From: Halosimplex halobium
GTDB lineage: Archaea > Halobacteriota > Halobacteria > Halobacteriales > Haloarculaceae
Assembly: GCF_051414055.1 (NCBI RefSeq)
Contig: NZ_JBLKNX010000014.1
Span: 62,001-126,000 of the forward strand
Length of the DNA stretch: 64,000 nucleotides
Direction: 5' to 3'
The notes beneath the pieces are model-generated. The model searched no databases, was not told the origin of the DNA, and saw only the letters and a program-made list of their open reading frames with translations. This document shows, one piece after another, positions 8,357 to 16,830 of this stretch (its first letter is position 1; every line of letters starts with the position of its first letter). A program made the position numbers and the translations under genes.

Positions 8357-8746
8357 TCAGTACATCTCGCGGTGGTTCTCGACAGAGAGTCCCTCGATCC
8401 GGTCGAATCCGCCGTCGGCGGTGACGACTGGAGCGTCCAGCGACCGTGCGGCGCCCGCGATCATCATGTCCGGGTGCTGAATCCGCTTCCCCTTCGCTTC
8501 CAGCTCCTGCCGGATACGCGCACCTTCGAGGGCGTGCGACCGGGTGTACTCCAGCCGTTCGACCCACGGCAGGTCGTCGTCGACGAGGACTGGATCGCGA
8601 CCCTCCTCGATAGCCCCGTGGTACAACTCGTAGTACCCGACGGACGTGAGCACGAGAGTCTCCGTCCGGTTGTCGAGTCGGTACGCCTTCGCCGGCTCGC
8701 GGCCGCGAAGGAAGTCGGCGCAGAAACTACTGTCGAGGACCTTCAT
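8357..8746 (-). CDS. vapC: VapC-type PIN-domain ribonuclease toxin
   Basis: 129 residues. PIN domains cleave RNA with a Mg2+ site built from conserved acids: here D5 in MKVLDSSFCADFLRG, the Glu in SVGYYELYHGA, and two Asp residues in HPDMMIAGAARSLDAPVVTADG. Its ATG overlaps the antitoxin stop by 4 bases (8743-8746), the normal antitoxin-first order of VapBC. It sits inside the biotin region between unrelated genes, which fits a small mobile toxin-antitoxin insertion. Confidence 0.88.
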   Translation of the reverse strand: MKVLDSSFCADFLRGREPAKAYRLDNRTETLVLTSVGYYELYHGAIEEGRDPVLVDDDLPWVERLEYTRSHALEGARIRQELEAKGKRIQHPDMMIAGAARSLDAPVVTADGGFDRIEGLSVENHREMY

Positions 8747-8955
8747 GGTCCGGATTCGAAATCCCCGTCCATCTCCCGCTTGACTTCCTGCACCGACTCG
8801 TCGATGGTCGTATCGCTCCACGCACCGAACCCCGCGAGCGGGTCCTCGTCCTCCAGTTCCCGCTCGATGACCGCGTCGAAGCTCTCCTCTCCCCGCTTCC
8901 GTGCCCGGAGCTTCCGCCAGGTCTCTTCGGACACGCGGATTGTCTTGTCCGCCAT
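8743..8955 (-). CDS. vapB: VapB-type antitoxin
   Basis: 70 residues from ATG 8955; an in-frame GTG two codons upstream is possible. The N-terminus MADKTIRVSEETWRKLRARK has the strand-helix pattern of a DNA-binding antitoxin. The C-terminal half, with GAWSDTTIDESVQEVK, should wrap the toxin. It is the first gene of the pair and directly follows a palindromic sequence suited to autorepression by a VapBC complex. Confidence 0.8.
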   Translation of the reverse strand: MADKTIRVSEETWRKLRARKRGEESFDAVIERELEDEDPLAGFGAWSDTTIDESVQEVKREMDGDFESGP

Positions 8956-8973
8956 GTACACACGGATGTATAC
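8956..8973 (-). promoter_or_regulatory. Imperfect palindrome at vapBC start (autoregulatory operator)
   Basis: GTACACA-CGGA-TGTATAC has 6 of 7 symmetric positions and abuts the vapB ATG. Toxin-antitoxin complexes bind such dyads over their own promoters. The symmetry is seen; its binding by VapB is inferred. Confidence 0.45.
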
Positions 8974-9156
8974 GGCCGAGCGACTTCGGTGTTACGGCGC
9001 TCACCGGAACGGATCGACGTGTGTCGGACTACGCTCGGCCGATACAGCGGGTCGTAGACGGCGACGAAGAACAAATGGGTTCCCGACCACGGGTTCGATC
9101 GCGGTCGGACCGATCTGGACCACGAGCCCGGATTCGACGAAGGCTATCGAGCCCGT

Positions 9157-10269
9157 TCAGAAACTCGGCATGATCTCCGCGGGGCCGTAGACGCCGTAAT
9201 CGCCGGCGCGATTTCGGAGGACGGCGGCCTTCAGGTAGCCCAGCGCCGGGCCGTTGACGTTGGCCGCCATGCTCGTCGCGTCGTCCAGTTCGAAGGTGTT
9301 CGTGGCGCGCTCGCCGTCGAAGGTCGTCCCGGTGACGCGTACGGTGGTCGTCGTCGGCTTCTCGTCGGAGCGCACGTCGAGGACCCCGCCGACGGACACG
9401 TCCTCGGCGTCGCAGACGCCGGCCCGCTCCAGCAGCACGTCGTCGGCGTGCTCCATGTCGTGGAACTCCAGCTGGCCGCCGTGCTCGGCGACCAGTTCCT
9501 CGATCTCGTCCTCGCTCATCTCGCGGGCCCGCTCGATGTCGTAGCCGTCGAGGTGGGCGATGTCCTCGCGGACGGTGCCGCGGTTGTCCTCGTAGCCGGA
9601 CTTCAGGCCGACGCCCCACCAGATCTCGACGCTCTCGACCTCGACGAACGACTGGGCGGCCAGCACCGCGGCGCCGGTCAGGAAGCCCGGCGTCGCGCCC
9701 GCGCCGCAGACGAAGGTGATGCCGCTCGATTCGAGGGCCTCGGCCCGGTCGTCGAGCATCCCGATGACCCGCGAGCGCTTGAGCACGTCGACGAGCACGC
9801 CCTCGTAGCCCGCGTCGGCGAACCGCTCGGCCACCCTGGGGATGAAGTCGTGTTCGAGGTTCGGGAGCGCGAGCAGGACCGCGTCGACGGCGTCGCTCTC
9901 GGCGATCACGTCGTCGATGGGCGTCTCCGTCGGTTCGCCCTGGGCGCTGGCGACGACACCGGCGCCCTCGCCGGCCTGTTTCACGCCGTCGGCGGCCGCG
10001 TCTCCGCCCTCGACGGCGGTCGCACCCCCGTCGGATGCGTAGTCGCTCTCCGGCGTCGCGGGCGTGTCGCCGTCCGCCTCCGGTCCGGAGGCGATGTTGC
10101 CCTCGGTCGCGTCGAGCAGTTCGGCCACGTCCAGGCCGCTGTGGTCGACCGCGACGCCGTTGCGGTCGCAGGCGGCGACCGGCGTCAGGCCGTCCCTGTG
10201 CCGCGCCACGTCGAGCGTTCGTCTGCCGATGCCGCCGGTGCCGAGTACCGCGAATGTCACGTCGTCCAT
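9157..10269 (-). CDS. bioU: Probable BioU (KAPA-to-DAPA Rossmann enzyme), saccharopine dehydrogenase-like
   Basis: 370 residues. The N-terminal dinucleotide fold reads VTFAVLGTGGIGRRTLDVA (about 4-22). An acidic low-complexity insert follows (about 60-112). The C-terminal catalytic part has GVLVDVLKRSRVIG, CGAGATPGFLTGA and GVGLKSGYEDNRGTVREDI. BioU of cyanobacteria replaces BioA and donates nitrogen from its own Lys (Lys124 in Synechocystis). Here K164 lies in VDVLKRS, and removing the roughly 40-residue insert places it near 124. The gene follows bioB by 27 bases, and bioF and bioD are nearby without bioA. Family assignment is inferred from context and fold. Confidence 0.72.
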   Translation of the reverse strand: MDDVTFAVLGTGGIGRRTLDVARHRDGLTPVAACDRNGVAVDHSGLDVAELLDATEGNIASGPEADGDTPATPESDYASDGGATAVEGGDAAADGVKQAGEGAGVVASAQGEPTETPIDDVIAESDAVDAVLLALPNLEHDFIPRVAERFADAGYEGVLVDVLKRSRVIGMLDDRAEALESSGITFVCGAGATPGFLTGAAVLAAQSFVEVESVEIWWGVGLKSGYEDNRGTVREDIAHLDGYDIERAREMSEDEIEELVAEHGGQLEFHDMEHADDVLLERAGVCDAEDVSVGGVLDVRSDEKPTTTTVRVTGTTFDGERATNTFELDDATSMAANVNGPALGYLKAAVLRNRAGDYGVYGPAEIMPSF

Positions 10270-10296
10270 GTGTGGCTCTGAAACTGTCTGCGGTCG

Positions 10297-11466
10297 TCAG
10301 TCGGAGACGTTGCTGGTCGCGCTGCCCGCAGCGGTCTCCGCGTCGCCGGTGGTCTCCACGTCGGGCGCGTCCGCGTCGCCGCCGGCCGCCGCCGACTCGT
10401 CGGTTCCGGCGTCGGCGTGGCGGGCCTTCACCGCCGCCGGGTCGAAGTCGTTGGCGTCCGTGTTCAGCTCCAGTCCGGCGCGCTCGACGACCTCGATGTC
10501 GTCCGCGGGGGACTGGCCCTCCGTCGTGAGGTAGTCGCCGGTGAGCATCCCGTCGGCGCCCGCCTCGAAGGGGAGGTGCTGTTCGTCCGCGTCGAGATTG
10601 ACCTCCCGTCCGCCGGTCAGCCGCACTCGCGCCTCGGGGTGGAGCAGCCGATACACTGCGATGGTCGAGACGATCTCCTCGGTCGTGATGTCGGCGCCGT
10701 CGTCGAACCGCTCGCCCAGCGGCGTCCCGGCCACGGGATTCAGGATGTTCACCGGGAGCGAGGAGACGCCGATATCCTGCAGCGCGACGGCCGCGTCCAC
10801 GCGGTCGGTCGGGCTCTCGCCCATCCCGAGGATGACGCCGGCACACAGGTCCATGCCGGCCTCCTTCGCGACCTCAAGGGTCTGTACCCGGTCCTCGAAG
10901 GAGTGGCTGTCGACGATCTCCGGGAAGAAGTTCGGCGAGGTCTCGATGTTGTGGTTGTAGTGGTTGATCCCCTCCTCGGCCAGAACCGTCGCCTCCTCCT
11001 CGGTGAGGATGCCCAGCGAGGCGTCGACCTCCACGTCGGTCTCGTCGCGCACGAGCCGGATCGCGCGGAGCACCTCGGCCCACTCCTCGGGCCTGTGGTC
11101 CTTCGAGACCCCCTTCTCGGCGACGACGATCCCGAATCGCTGGGCGCCGTCGCGTTCGGCGCGTTTCGCCGCCTCCAGAATCTTCTCGGGGTCGAGGAAG
11201 CCGTAGGTGTCGATGCCGGTGTCGAAGTGGACCGACTGGGCGCAGAAGCCGCAGTCCTCGGCGCAGTCGCCGGCCTTCGCGTTGACGATCGAGCAGGCGT
11301 CGACGGTGCCGTCGCCGAACTCGGCGCGGACCGCGTCGGCCGCTGCGGCCAGCTGCTCGACCGGCTGCGCGACCAGCGCCAGCCCGTCGCGCCGCGTCAG
11401 CCGCTCGCCCGCCAGCACGCGCTCGACGGCGTCGTCTATCGTCCGGTTGCCGGTCTCGTAAACCAC
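10297..11466 (-). CDS. bioB: Biotin synthase
   Basis: 389 residues. This radical SAM enzyme inserts sulfur into dethiobiotin. The [4Fe-4S] motif CAEDCGFC is at residues 68-75 (CxxxCxxC). Other family segments are HNIETSPNFFPEIV, AGMDLCAGVILGMGES and LPVNILNPVAGTPL. GTG 11466 is chosen because it gives the usual N-terminus MVYETG and lies about 28 bases after a T-rich TATA-like element (about 11491-11500). The last 50 residues are an Ala/Asp/Glu-rich haloarchaeal tail. It leads the operon that continues into the BioU-like gene. Confidence 0.93.
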   Translation of the reverse strand: MVYETGNRTIDDAVERVLAGERLTRRDGLALVAQPVEQLAAAADAVRAEFGDGTVDACSIVNAKAGDCAEDCGFCAQSVHFDTGIDTYGFLDPEKILEAAKRAERDGAQRFGIVVAEKGVSKDHRPEEWAEVLRAIRLVRDETDVEVDASLGILTEEEATVLAEEGINHYNHNIETSPNFFPEIVDSHSFEDRVQTLEVAKEAGMDLCAGVILGMGESPTDRVDAAVALQDIGVSSLPVNILNPVAGTPLGERFDDGADITTEEIVSTIAVYRLLHPEARVRLTGGREVNLDADEQHLPFEAGADGMLTGDYLTTEGQSPADDIEVVERAGLELNTDANDFDPAAVKARHADAGTDESAAAGGDADAPDVETTGDAETAAGSATSNVSD

Positions 11467-11590
11467 GATTGCCGTGTCGGTTGACGGGTGCAAAAAACTT
11501 CTCCCGGCCCCGGCGGGACTCGGTTGCGGTAGTCGGTAACGGCAGTGGGTAGCGGCAGTCGGTATCGGTGGTCAGTACCGGCGACCGGCT

Positions 11591-12295
11591 TCACTCCCCC
11601 CAGTAGAACCGCGGCGCGAGGAACATGTACCCCAGGGCCGCGACGAGCAGGAACCGCGGGAGGACGCGGCCGAAGGCGAGCGGCGCGAGGACGGCGGCGG
11701 CCTGGACGACGCCGAGGACCCCGGCGTCGCGGGCCAGAAGTTTCGGGTAGGGGACCGGCGCGACCATCGCCACCGAGAGGACGGCGGCGGCGGCGAGCAG
11801 GCCAGGCACCCACGTCAGGCCGGCGAGGTAGGCGGCCGCGAGGATGGTCGCACCGAGCGTGTTCTGGATGCCCGGTCGGTTCTCGCCGTCGCCGACGAAC
11901 TCGCTGTACAGCGCGGTCCGTAGGACGGAGAAGACGACGAAGACAGCCCCGACGCCGACGGCCGCGGCGGCCTGCGCGGGCGGGGCGGCCGTGAGCCCGT
12001 CGCCCAGCCAGCCCCACTCGGCGCCGGTGATTCCGACGACCAGCAGGGCGGGGGTCGCGCCGAACGACACCACATCGGTCACCGAGTCCAGCAGGGGGCC
12101 GACCTCGGTGCCGCCGAAGGTGCGGGCCGCGATCCCGTCGAGCGCGTCGGCGATGGCGGCCACCAGGACGAGGCGGGCGGCGAGGAAGGGGTCCGAGAGC
12201 GCGACGACGCCGGCGGCGAACCCGACGACGGCGTTGGCCAGCGTGATCACGTCGGCGACGCCGAGCCGCTCGCGCACGCGCAACCCCTCGTTCAT
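11591..12295 (-). CDS. CDP-alcohol phosphatidyltransferase, probable archaetidylserine synthase
   Basis: 234 residues with about seven hydrophobic segments, an integral membrane protein. The family signature D-x2-DG-x2-AR-x8-G-x3-D-x3-D is seen as DALDGIAARTFGG...LLDSVTDVVSFGA (about 57-88). Enzymes of this family transfer phospho-alcohols from or to CDP-archaeol in polar lipid synthesis. Length and the Val-Val-Ser-Phe-Gly ending suggest the serine-transferring (PssA-like) group, but this is inference. ATG 12295 places the first helix at the expected distance. Confidence 0.82.
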   Translation of the reverse strand: MNEGLRVRERLGVADVITLANAVVGFAAGVVALSDPFLAARLVLVAAIADALDGIAARTFGGTEVGPLLDSVTDVVSFGATPALLVVGITGAEWGWLGDGLTAAPPAQAAAAVGVGAVFVVFSVLRTALYSEFVGDGENRPGIQNTLGATILAAAYLAGLTWVPGLLAAAAVLSVAMVAPVPYPKLLARDAGVLGVVQAAAVLAPLAFGRVLPRFLLVAALGYMFLAPRFYWGE

Positions 12296-12479
12296 ACCAC
12301 CGTGGTCGGTGAGCGGGTACATCAATCACGGGGAAGCGCGGTCGAGCCGCGGGCGGCCACCGGCGGGGCGTCACCGGGCCCTCGCTGGCCCCCGCGGGGC
12401 CGGCCAGTCGGGACCCGCGGCGCCGAAAAGCCAGAAGGCATTTGTGACGGTCGGGCCGACAGGTAGCCAAGGCAACCCA

Positions 12480-13757
12480 ATGACACCCGTCGAGGCCCTG
12501 GTCTGCGAGCGGTGCGGGCGCCGCTACGCGCCCGACGCCGTCGAGTACACCTGCCCCGAGCACGACGGCGTGACGGGCGTCCTCGACGTACGCTACGACT
12601 ACGACGCCCTCGCCGACGAACTCGACGGTGTCCTCGACCGCCCTACCGGAGACCTGTGGGCCTACGAACCGCTGTTGCCGGTCGACGGCGACCCCGTCAG
12701 GCTGGGCGCCGGCGGCACCGACCTGCTCGATGCGCCCGCGCTCGGCGACGCGCTGGGCGTCGACGCCCTCGTCAAGAACGAGACGACCAACCCCACGGGC
12801 TCGAACAAGGACCGGGGCAGCGCCGTCGTCGTCTCCCGGGCGCGCCAGGCGGGCCACGACACGGTCGCCTGCGCCTCGACGGGCAACGCCGCGGCGTCGC
12901 TCGCGGGGTACGCCGCCCGCGCGGGCCTCGACTGTCGCATCTTCGTCCCCGCCGACCTCCCGGAGGCCAAGGCCGTCCAGCCGCGCCTCTACGGCGCGAC
13001 GGTGCTGGGCGTCGACGGCACGTACGCCGACGCCTACGAGCTCTGCCGCGAAGTCTCGGCCGAGCGCGGCTGGTACAACCGCAACGCCGCGATGAACCCC
13101 TACGCGGTCGAGGGCAAGCGCACGCTGGGGTTCGAACTCGCCGAGGGGGCGCCCGACGCCGACTGGGTCGCGATGCCGATGGGCAACGGCTGCTCGCTGG
13201 CCGGCGCCTGGAAGGGCCTCCGCGAGTTCGAACGGCTCGGCGTCGTCGACGACGCGCCCCGGATGCTGGGCGTCCAGGCCGAGGGCGCGACGGCCATCCA
13301 CGACCGGTTCGTCGCCGAGCGTGACGGGGTAGCCGCGGACGGCGGCGCCGACTCGACAGCGGCCACTGCCGCCGAACGGGGTTCGGGCGACGGCCGGTCC
13401 GAAGGCGTCGGCGACACGACGGCCGACAGCATCGACGTGGGCGTCCCGCACAACGCGGGCAAGGCCTGCCGCGCGCTCGCGGAGAGCGGCGGCGACGCGG
13501 TCGTCGTCTCCGACGAGGCGATCCGCGACGCCCAGCGTCTGCTCGGCGAGTGCGAGGGCGTCTTCGCCGAACCCGCGAGTGCCGCCGCAGTCGCGGGCGT
13601 CCGCGCGGCGGTCGACCGGGGGACCATCGAATCGGGCGAACGCGTCGTCGTCGTCGCCACTGGGACCGGGCTCAAGGACTCCGCGAGCGCCCGCGAGGCC
13701 GTCGACGACGTGATTTCGGTCGACGCCGCCGGGCAGGGCCTGCCCGAGGAGCTCTGA
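12480..13757 (+). CDS. thrC: Threonine synthase
   Basis: 425 residues. The PLP enzyme converts O-phosphohomoserine to threonine. An N-terminal zinc-ribbon-like CERCGRRYAPDAVEYTCPEH precedes the fold type II core. The PLP Lys is in NPTGSNKDRGSAVVVSRA, and other landmarks are CASTGNAAASLAGYAAR and PMGNGCSLAGAWKGL. An Ala/Gly/Asp-rich insertion occupies about residues 285-315, ahead of IDVGVPHNAGKA. The start lies 5 bases after GGCAAC with no strong Shine-Dalgarno. The gene is divergent from the lipid gene at 12295. Confidence 0.93.
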   Translation: MTPVEALVCERCGRRYAPDAVEYTCPEHDGVTGVLDVRYDYDALADELDGVLDRPTGDLWAYEPLLPVDGDPVRLGAGGTDLLDAPALGDALGVDALVKNETTNPTGSNKDRGSAVVVSRARQAGHDTVACASTGNAAASLAGYAARAGLDCRIFVPADLPEAKAVQPRLYGATVLGVDGTYADAYELCREVSAERGWYNRNAAMNPYAVEGKRTLGFELAEGAPDADWVAMPMGNGCSLAGAWKGLREFERLGVVDDAPRMLGVQAEGATAIHDRFVAERDGVAADGGADSTAATAAERGSGDGRSEGVGDTTADSIDVGVPHNAGKACRALAESGGDAVVVSDEAIRDAQRLLGECEGVFAEPASAAAVAGVRAAVDRGTIESGERVVVVATGTGLKDSASAREAVDDVISVDAAGQGLPEEL

Positions 13758-13789
13758 GCGGGTCGCTCGGTCCCGTGGCCGCCCGCTTC

Positions 13790-13870
13790 ATACGGATTAT
13801 TGCAAGCGTTTACCCGGCGACCGCACGACTGCGTGCGGTCGATCCCGGAATGACTTGCAGTAATCCGTAT
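13790..13870. repeat. 81-bp nested palindromic element between convergent genes
   Basis: The outer arms ATACGGATTATTGCAAG (13790-13806) and CTTGCAGTAATCCGTAT (13854-13870) match at 16 of 17 positions. An inner perfect 10-bp stem, CGACCGCACG / CGTGCGGTCG (13818-13827 and 13832-13841), has an ACTG loop. The AT-rich arms contrast with the GC-rich surroundings. The right arm ends exactly on the stop codon of the minus-strand gene. It may be a miniature inverted-repeat element or a bidirectional terminator-like hairpin. Confidence 0.75.
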
Positions 13871-14541
13871 CAGTTCTCGATGTCGTCGGTCCACAGCCGC
13901 GCGGCGGTCACGACGGTACCGGTGACGAGGATGGCCAGTTGCCAGCCGTGGCGGACGACGGGGAACATCCGCTCGGGGTCCTCGACCGTGTCCGGGTCGG
14001 GACCGCCGCCGGTTCCGCCGGGGTTGGGGTCGACGCCCGTCGAGATGTTGACCTCCTGGGAGGAGCCGCGGCTGCGCGGTCCCGTCTGCTCTGTCGCGGG
14101 GCTCAGGTCGACGTAGCTCTGGACGATCCCGCGCTGGTCGGAGATCTCGAAGCGGCCGTCGAGGACGTAGAACTGGTCGTGGAGCGGCCACAGCGGGTTG
14201 ACGCCGTGGTCGACGAAGTCCAGTCCGATCCCCGCAAACGCCAGCGCGACGACGCTGACCCACGCCAGGCGGACCCCCTCCGGGCCCCAGCGGTCGCGGA
14301 CCAGCGAGTGGGTACGGAGGCGCAGGTCGGCGTACAGCAGCGCGCTCGCGGCGATCGGGATGACGTAGGTGTGCAGGACGGTGCGGTGGCCGGCGACGAA
14401 GAAGAGCGCGATAAAGGAGTCCAGGTCCGGCGCGGCGACGACGGCGAGGACGACCAGCAGCGACCGGCGGTCGAAGACCGACCCCAGCAGGGCGGCGGCG
14501 ATCATCCCGCCGAAGGCGAGATGCACCAGCGTCGAGGGCAT
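13870..14541 (-). CDS. Membrane-bound metal-dependent hydrolase (YdjM/DUF457-like)
   Basis: 223 residues from ATG 14541. The N-terminus MPSTLVHLAFGGMIAAALLG begins a hydrophobic segment with the His of the DUF457 family, followed by VVAAPDLDSFIALFF and GHRTVLHTYVIP. About four to five hydrophobic helices are visible, plus an extracytoplasmic Pro/Gly-rich stretch (about 150-185) before the last helix. Family members are membrane proteins with a putative metal site of unknown substrate. It is convergent with thrC across the palindromic element. Confidence 0.75.
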   Translation of the reverse strand: MPSTLVHLAFGGMIAAALLGSVFDRRSLLVVLAVVAAPDLDSFIALFFVAGHRTVLHTYVIPIAASALLYADLRLRTHSLVRDRWGPEGVRLAWVSVVALAFAGIGLDFVDHGVNPLWPLHDQFYVLDGRFEISDQRGIVQSYVDLSPATEQTGPRSRGSSQEVNISTGVDPNPGGTGGGPDPDTVEDPERMFPVVRHGWQLAILVTGTVVTAARLWTDDIEN

Positions 14542-14687
14542 ACCCGCCCCTGTGGGATGCAGTGCCATAACCTTTCAGGACCGCTCGACCGGACCTGAAA
14601 TCGGACACAGCGGAACTGCAGCCACGATTGTCGCCGGAATTGGACGTTCCGCTGCTACTATAACCTTCGAAGGAGAAGCCGGCGGCG

Positions 14688-15827
14688 ATGTACGCCCTGG
14701 AGTTCTGGATCCGGTCGATCGTCGGCGTGGGGTTGGCACAGGCGCACGGCTCGATGAACGCGCTGGAGGTCTGGGCCCGGCTGATCGCGGGCGTCGGGTT
14801 GATCCTCGCGAACGGCTTCTTCGTCGCGATCGAGTTCGCGCTGACGCGGGCGCGGCAGTTCACCGAGGAGGAGTTCGTGGACGGCAGCGCCGCGCTCGAA
14901 CGCGCCTGGGAGATGACCAACAACCTGGAGATCTACCTCACGACCTGCCAGGTTGGGATCACCGCCTCCAGCATCGCGGTCGGTATCGTCGCCGAGCCGG
15001 CGCTGGCGGCGCTGTTCCACCCGCTGTTCGAGGGGACGCGGCTGGCGACTGTCGGCGCCGGCGCCGTCATCGCCTTCCTGATCATCAACCTCGTCCACCT
15101 GACCCACGGCGAGCAGACGCCGACGTACCTGGGCGTCGAGCGCTCGCGGATGGTCTGCAAGTACGGCGCGGCGCCGCTGTACTGGTTCAACTGGCTCATC
15201 TCGCCGCTGATCACGCTGGGCGACGGGATCGCCAAGTGGACGCTGCGGCTGTTCGGTATCGAGATGACCGGCGCGTGGCTGGAGACCGAGGAGGACGTCA
15301 TCGAGTCGCGGGCGGACCTGCGCAACAAGCTCGGGTCGGTCCTCGAGGAGGGCGAACTGCCCGAGGACCGCCGCGAGGAGGTCATGAACGCGCTCACCAT
15401 CGGCGAGCGGCCGGTCCGCGAGGTCATGCTCGACGCCGACGACGTCGTCGCGCTGTCGACCGAGGTCGACGCCGAGGAGAACTTCCGCCGGATGGAGGAG
15501 AACCCCCACACCCGCTACCCGCTGGTCGGCGAGGACCTGACCGACTTCCGCGGGATCCTCTATCTCCCCGTGCTCGCCGGCCACCGCGAGGACCTCGCGA
15601 ACGACGATGCGATCGACTTCGAGGACCTGGCTGCGCCGCCGATGACCCTCTCGCCGGACGTGGACGTCAGCGACGCTATCGACCAGTTCCAGGCCGAGAA
15701 CCAGGAACTCGCCCTCGTCATCGAGAACGGCGACGTGATCGGGATGGTTACCGTCACCGACCTGCTCGAGTCGGTCACCGGCGACATCGAGGACCCGATC
15801 GACGTGGGCGACGCGACCGGTAGCTGA
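14688..15827 (+). CDS. CNNM/DUF21-CBS transporter-like membrane protein
   Basis: 379 residues. An N-terminal DUF21/CNNM membrane domain (about 20-190) has LILANGFFVAIEFALTRARQ, TTCQVGITASSIAVGI and VHLTHGEQTPTYLGVERS. A cytosolic CBS pair (about 230-365) carries IGERPVREVMLDADDVVAL and ENGDVIGMVTVTDLLES. CorC/CNNM proteins export Mg2+ or other cations. A TATA-like TACTATAA at about 14655-14662 sits 28 bases before ATG 14688 and supports this start over the internal Met23. No C-terminal CorC_HlyC domain is present. Confidence 0.85.
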   Translation: MYALEFWIRSIVGVGLAQAHGSMNALEVWARLIAGVGLILANGFFVAIEFALTRARQFTEEEFVDGSAALERAWEMTNNLEIYLTTCQVGITASSIAVGIVAEPALAALFHPLFEGTRLATVGAGAVIAFLIINLVHLTHGEQTPTYLGVERSRMVCKYGAAPLYWFNWLISPLITLGDGIAKWTLRLFGIEMTGAWLETEEDVIESRADLRNKLGSVLEEGELPEDRREEVMNALTIGERPVREVMLDADDVVALSTEVDAEENFRRMEENPHTRYPLVGEDLTDFRGILYLPVLAGHREDLANDDAIDFEDLAAPPMTLSPDVDVSDAIDQFQAENQELALVIENGDVIGMVTVTDLLESVTGDIEDPIDVGDATGS

Positions 15828-15915
15828 CCGCGCCGGACGCACTCCCCCGCATCTCGCGGTTCCCTCCGACTCGGTTCGGTTCGCGGTACCGATCTGACTC
15901 CTCGTGAGTCCTGTT

Positions 15916-16386
15916 TCAGGCGTGCTGTGCGACGAGGTCCCGGAGCGCGCTCTCGTCCTGGACGCCGACGCGCCGTTCGGTCAGCTCGCCGTCGACGAAC
16001 AGCAACAGGGTGGGGACGCCCTGGACGCCGTGCTCCCGGGCGAGCCCCTGGTGGGCGTCCACGTCGACCTTCGCGACGGTCGCCGCCGTCGTCTCGGCGA
16101 TGTCCGCGACGACCGGTTCGAGCATCTGACACGGGCCACACCAGTCGGCGTGGAAGTCGACCAGTACGACGCCCCCGGCGACGGTCTCCTCGAAGTCGGC
16201 CTCGCTCTCGACGTGAACCGGCTCGTCGGGACCGGTCGTCCCGCCGGCACCGGACGGCGAGTCGTCCCCGTCGTCCGAGAGCGTCGATCCCTCGCCGGAC
16301 CTGAGGCGTTCCCGCTTGCGCTCGCGGATCCGTTCGAGCTCCTCGTCGGTCGGGTCGTCGCTCCCGTCGTCGCTGGCTTCGCTCAT
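15916..16386 (-). CDS. trxA: Thioredoxin with charged N-terminal extension
   Basis: 156 residues. The last 105 form a thioredoxin fold with active site ADWCGPCQMLEP and the cis-Pro loop GVPTLLLFVDGE. Thioredoxins reduce protein disulfides. The first 50 residues are an Asp/Glu/Arg-rich extension (ELERIRERKRERLRSGEG, then Ser/Gly/Asp-rich), which may be a protein- or nucleic-acid-binding tail. The start is the first ATG, with no downstream Met before the fold. It is convergent with the transporter at 15827. Confidence 0.9.
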   Translation of the reverse strand: MSEASDDGSDDPTDEELERIRERKRERLRSGEGSTLSDDGDDSPSGAGGTTGPDEPVHVESEADFEETVAGGVVLVDFHADWCGPCQMLEPVVADIAETTAATVAKVDVDAHQGLAREHGVQGVPTLLLFVDGELTERRVGVQDESALRDLVAQHA

Positions 16387-16530
16387 CGCCGCGACGTAGG
16401 GGACGCGCCCGTTTAACCGCCACGGCGTCGTGTCCGTCGGACGTACGGACGACGGCCGACGGACGGAATTTCGGGGACGGCGTCAGACACAGAACAAGAA
16501 TTTAAGACCCCGCCAGCCGAGTTACGGCAT

Positions 16531-16830
16531 ATGAATCCCGAGACGGCGCCACAGGAGATCACGACGCTCGTGGGGCGGGAAGTCTACACCAAGAACGGCG
16601 TGTTCGTCGGCGAGGTCGAGGACCTGCGGCTCGATCTGGACGTCGAGCAGGTGACCGGCCTCGCGCTCCACCAGATCAATACGGAGCTGTTCGGCACCGA
16701 GGCCACCCAGTCCCGGGGCGTCATCGTGCCCTACCGCTGGGTCCAGGCGGTCGGCGACATCGTCATCGTCAACGACGTGGTCGAGCGCGTCCACGGCGAC
16801 GACGAGGCCGAAGAAGAGGTCGCGGCCTGA
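16531..16830 (+). CDS. PRC-barrel domain protein
   Basis: 99 residues almost entirely made of one PRC-barrel (LVGREVYTKNGVFVGEVEDLRLDLD... and GVIVPYRWVQAVGDIVIV). Archaeal single-domain PRC-barrels include CdpB-type cell-division adaptors that link SepF and FtsZ assemblies; whether this one is CdpB is a possibility, not shown here. AATTTAAGA, about 30 bases upstream of the ATG, is a TATA-like element. The C-terminus is an acidic tail. Confidence 0.82.
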   Translation: MNPETAPQEITTLVGREVYTKNGVFVGEVEDLRLDLDVEQVTGLALHQINTELFGTEATQSRGVIVPYRWVQAVGDIVIVNDVVERVHGDDEAEEEVAA

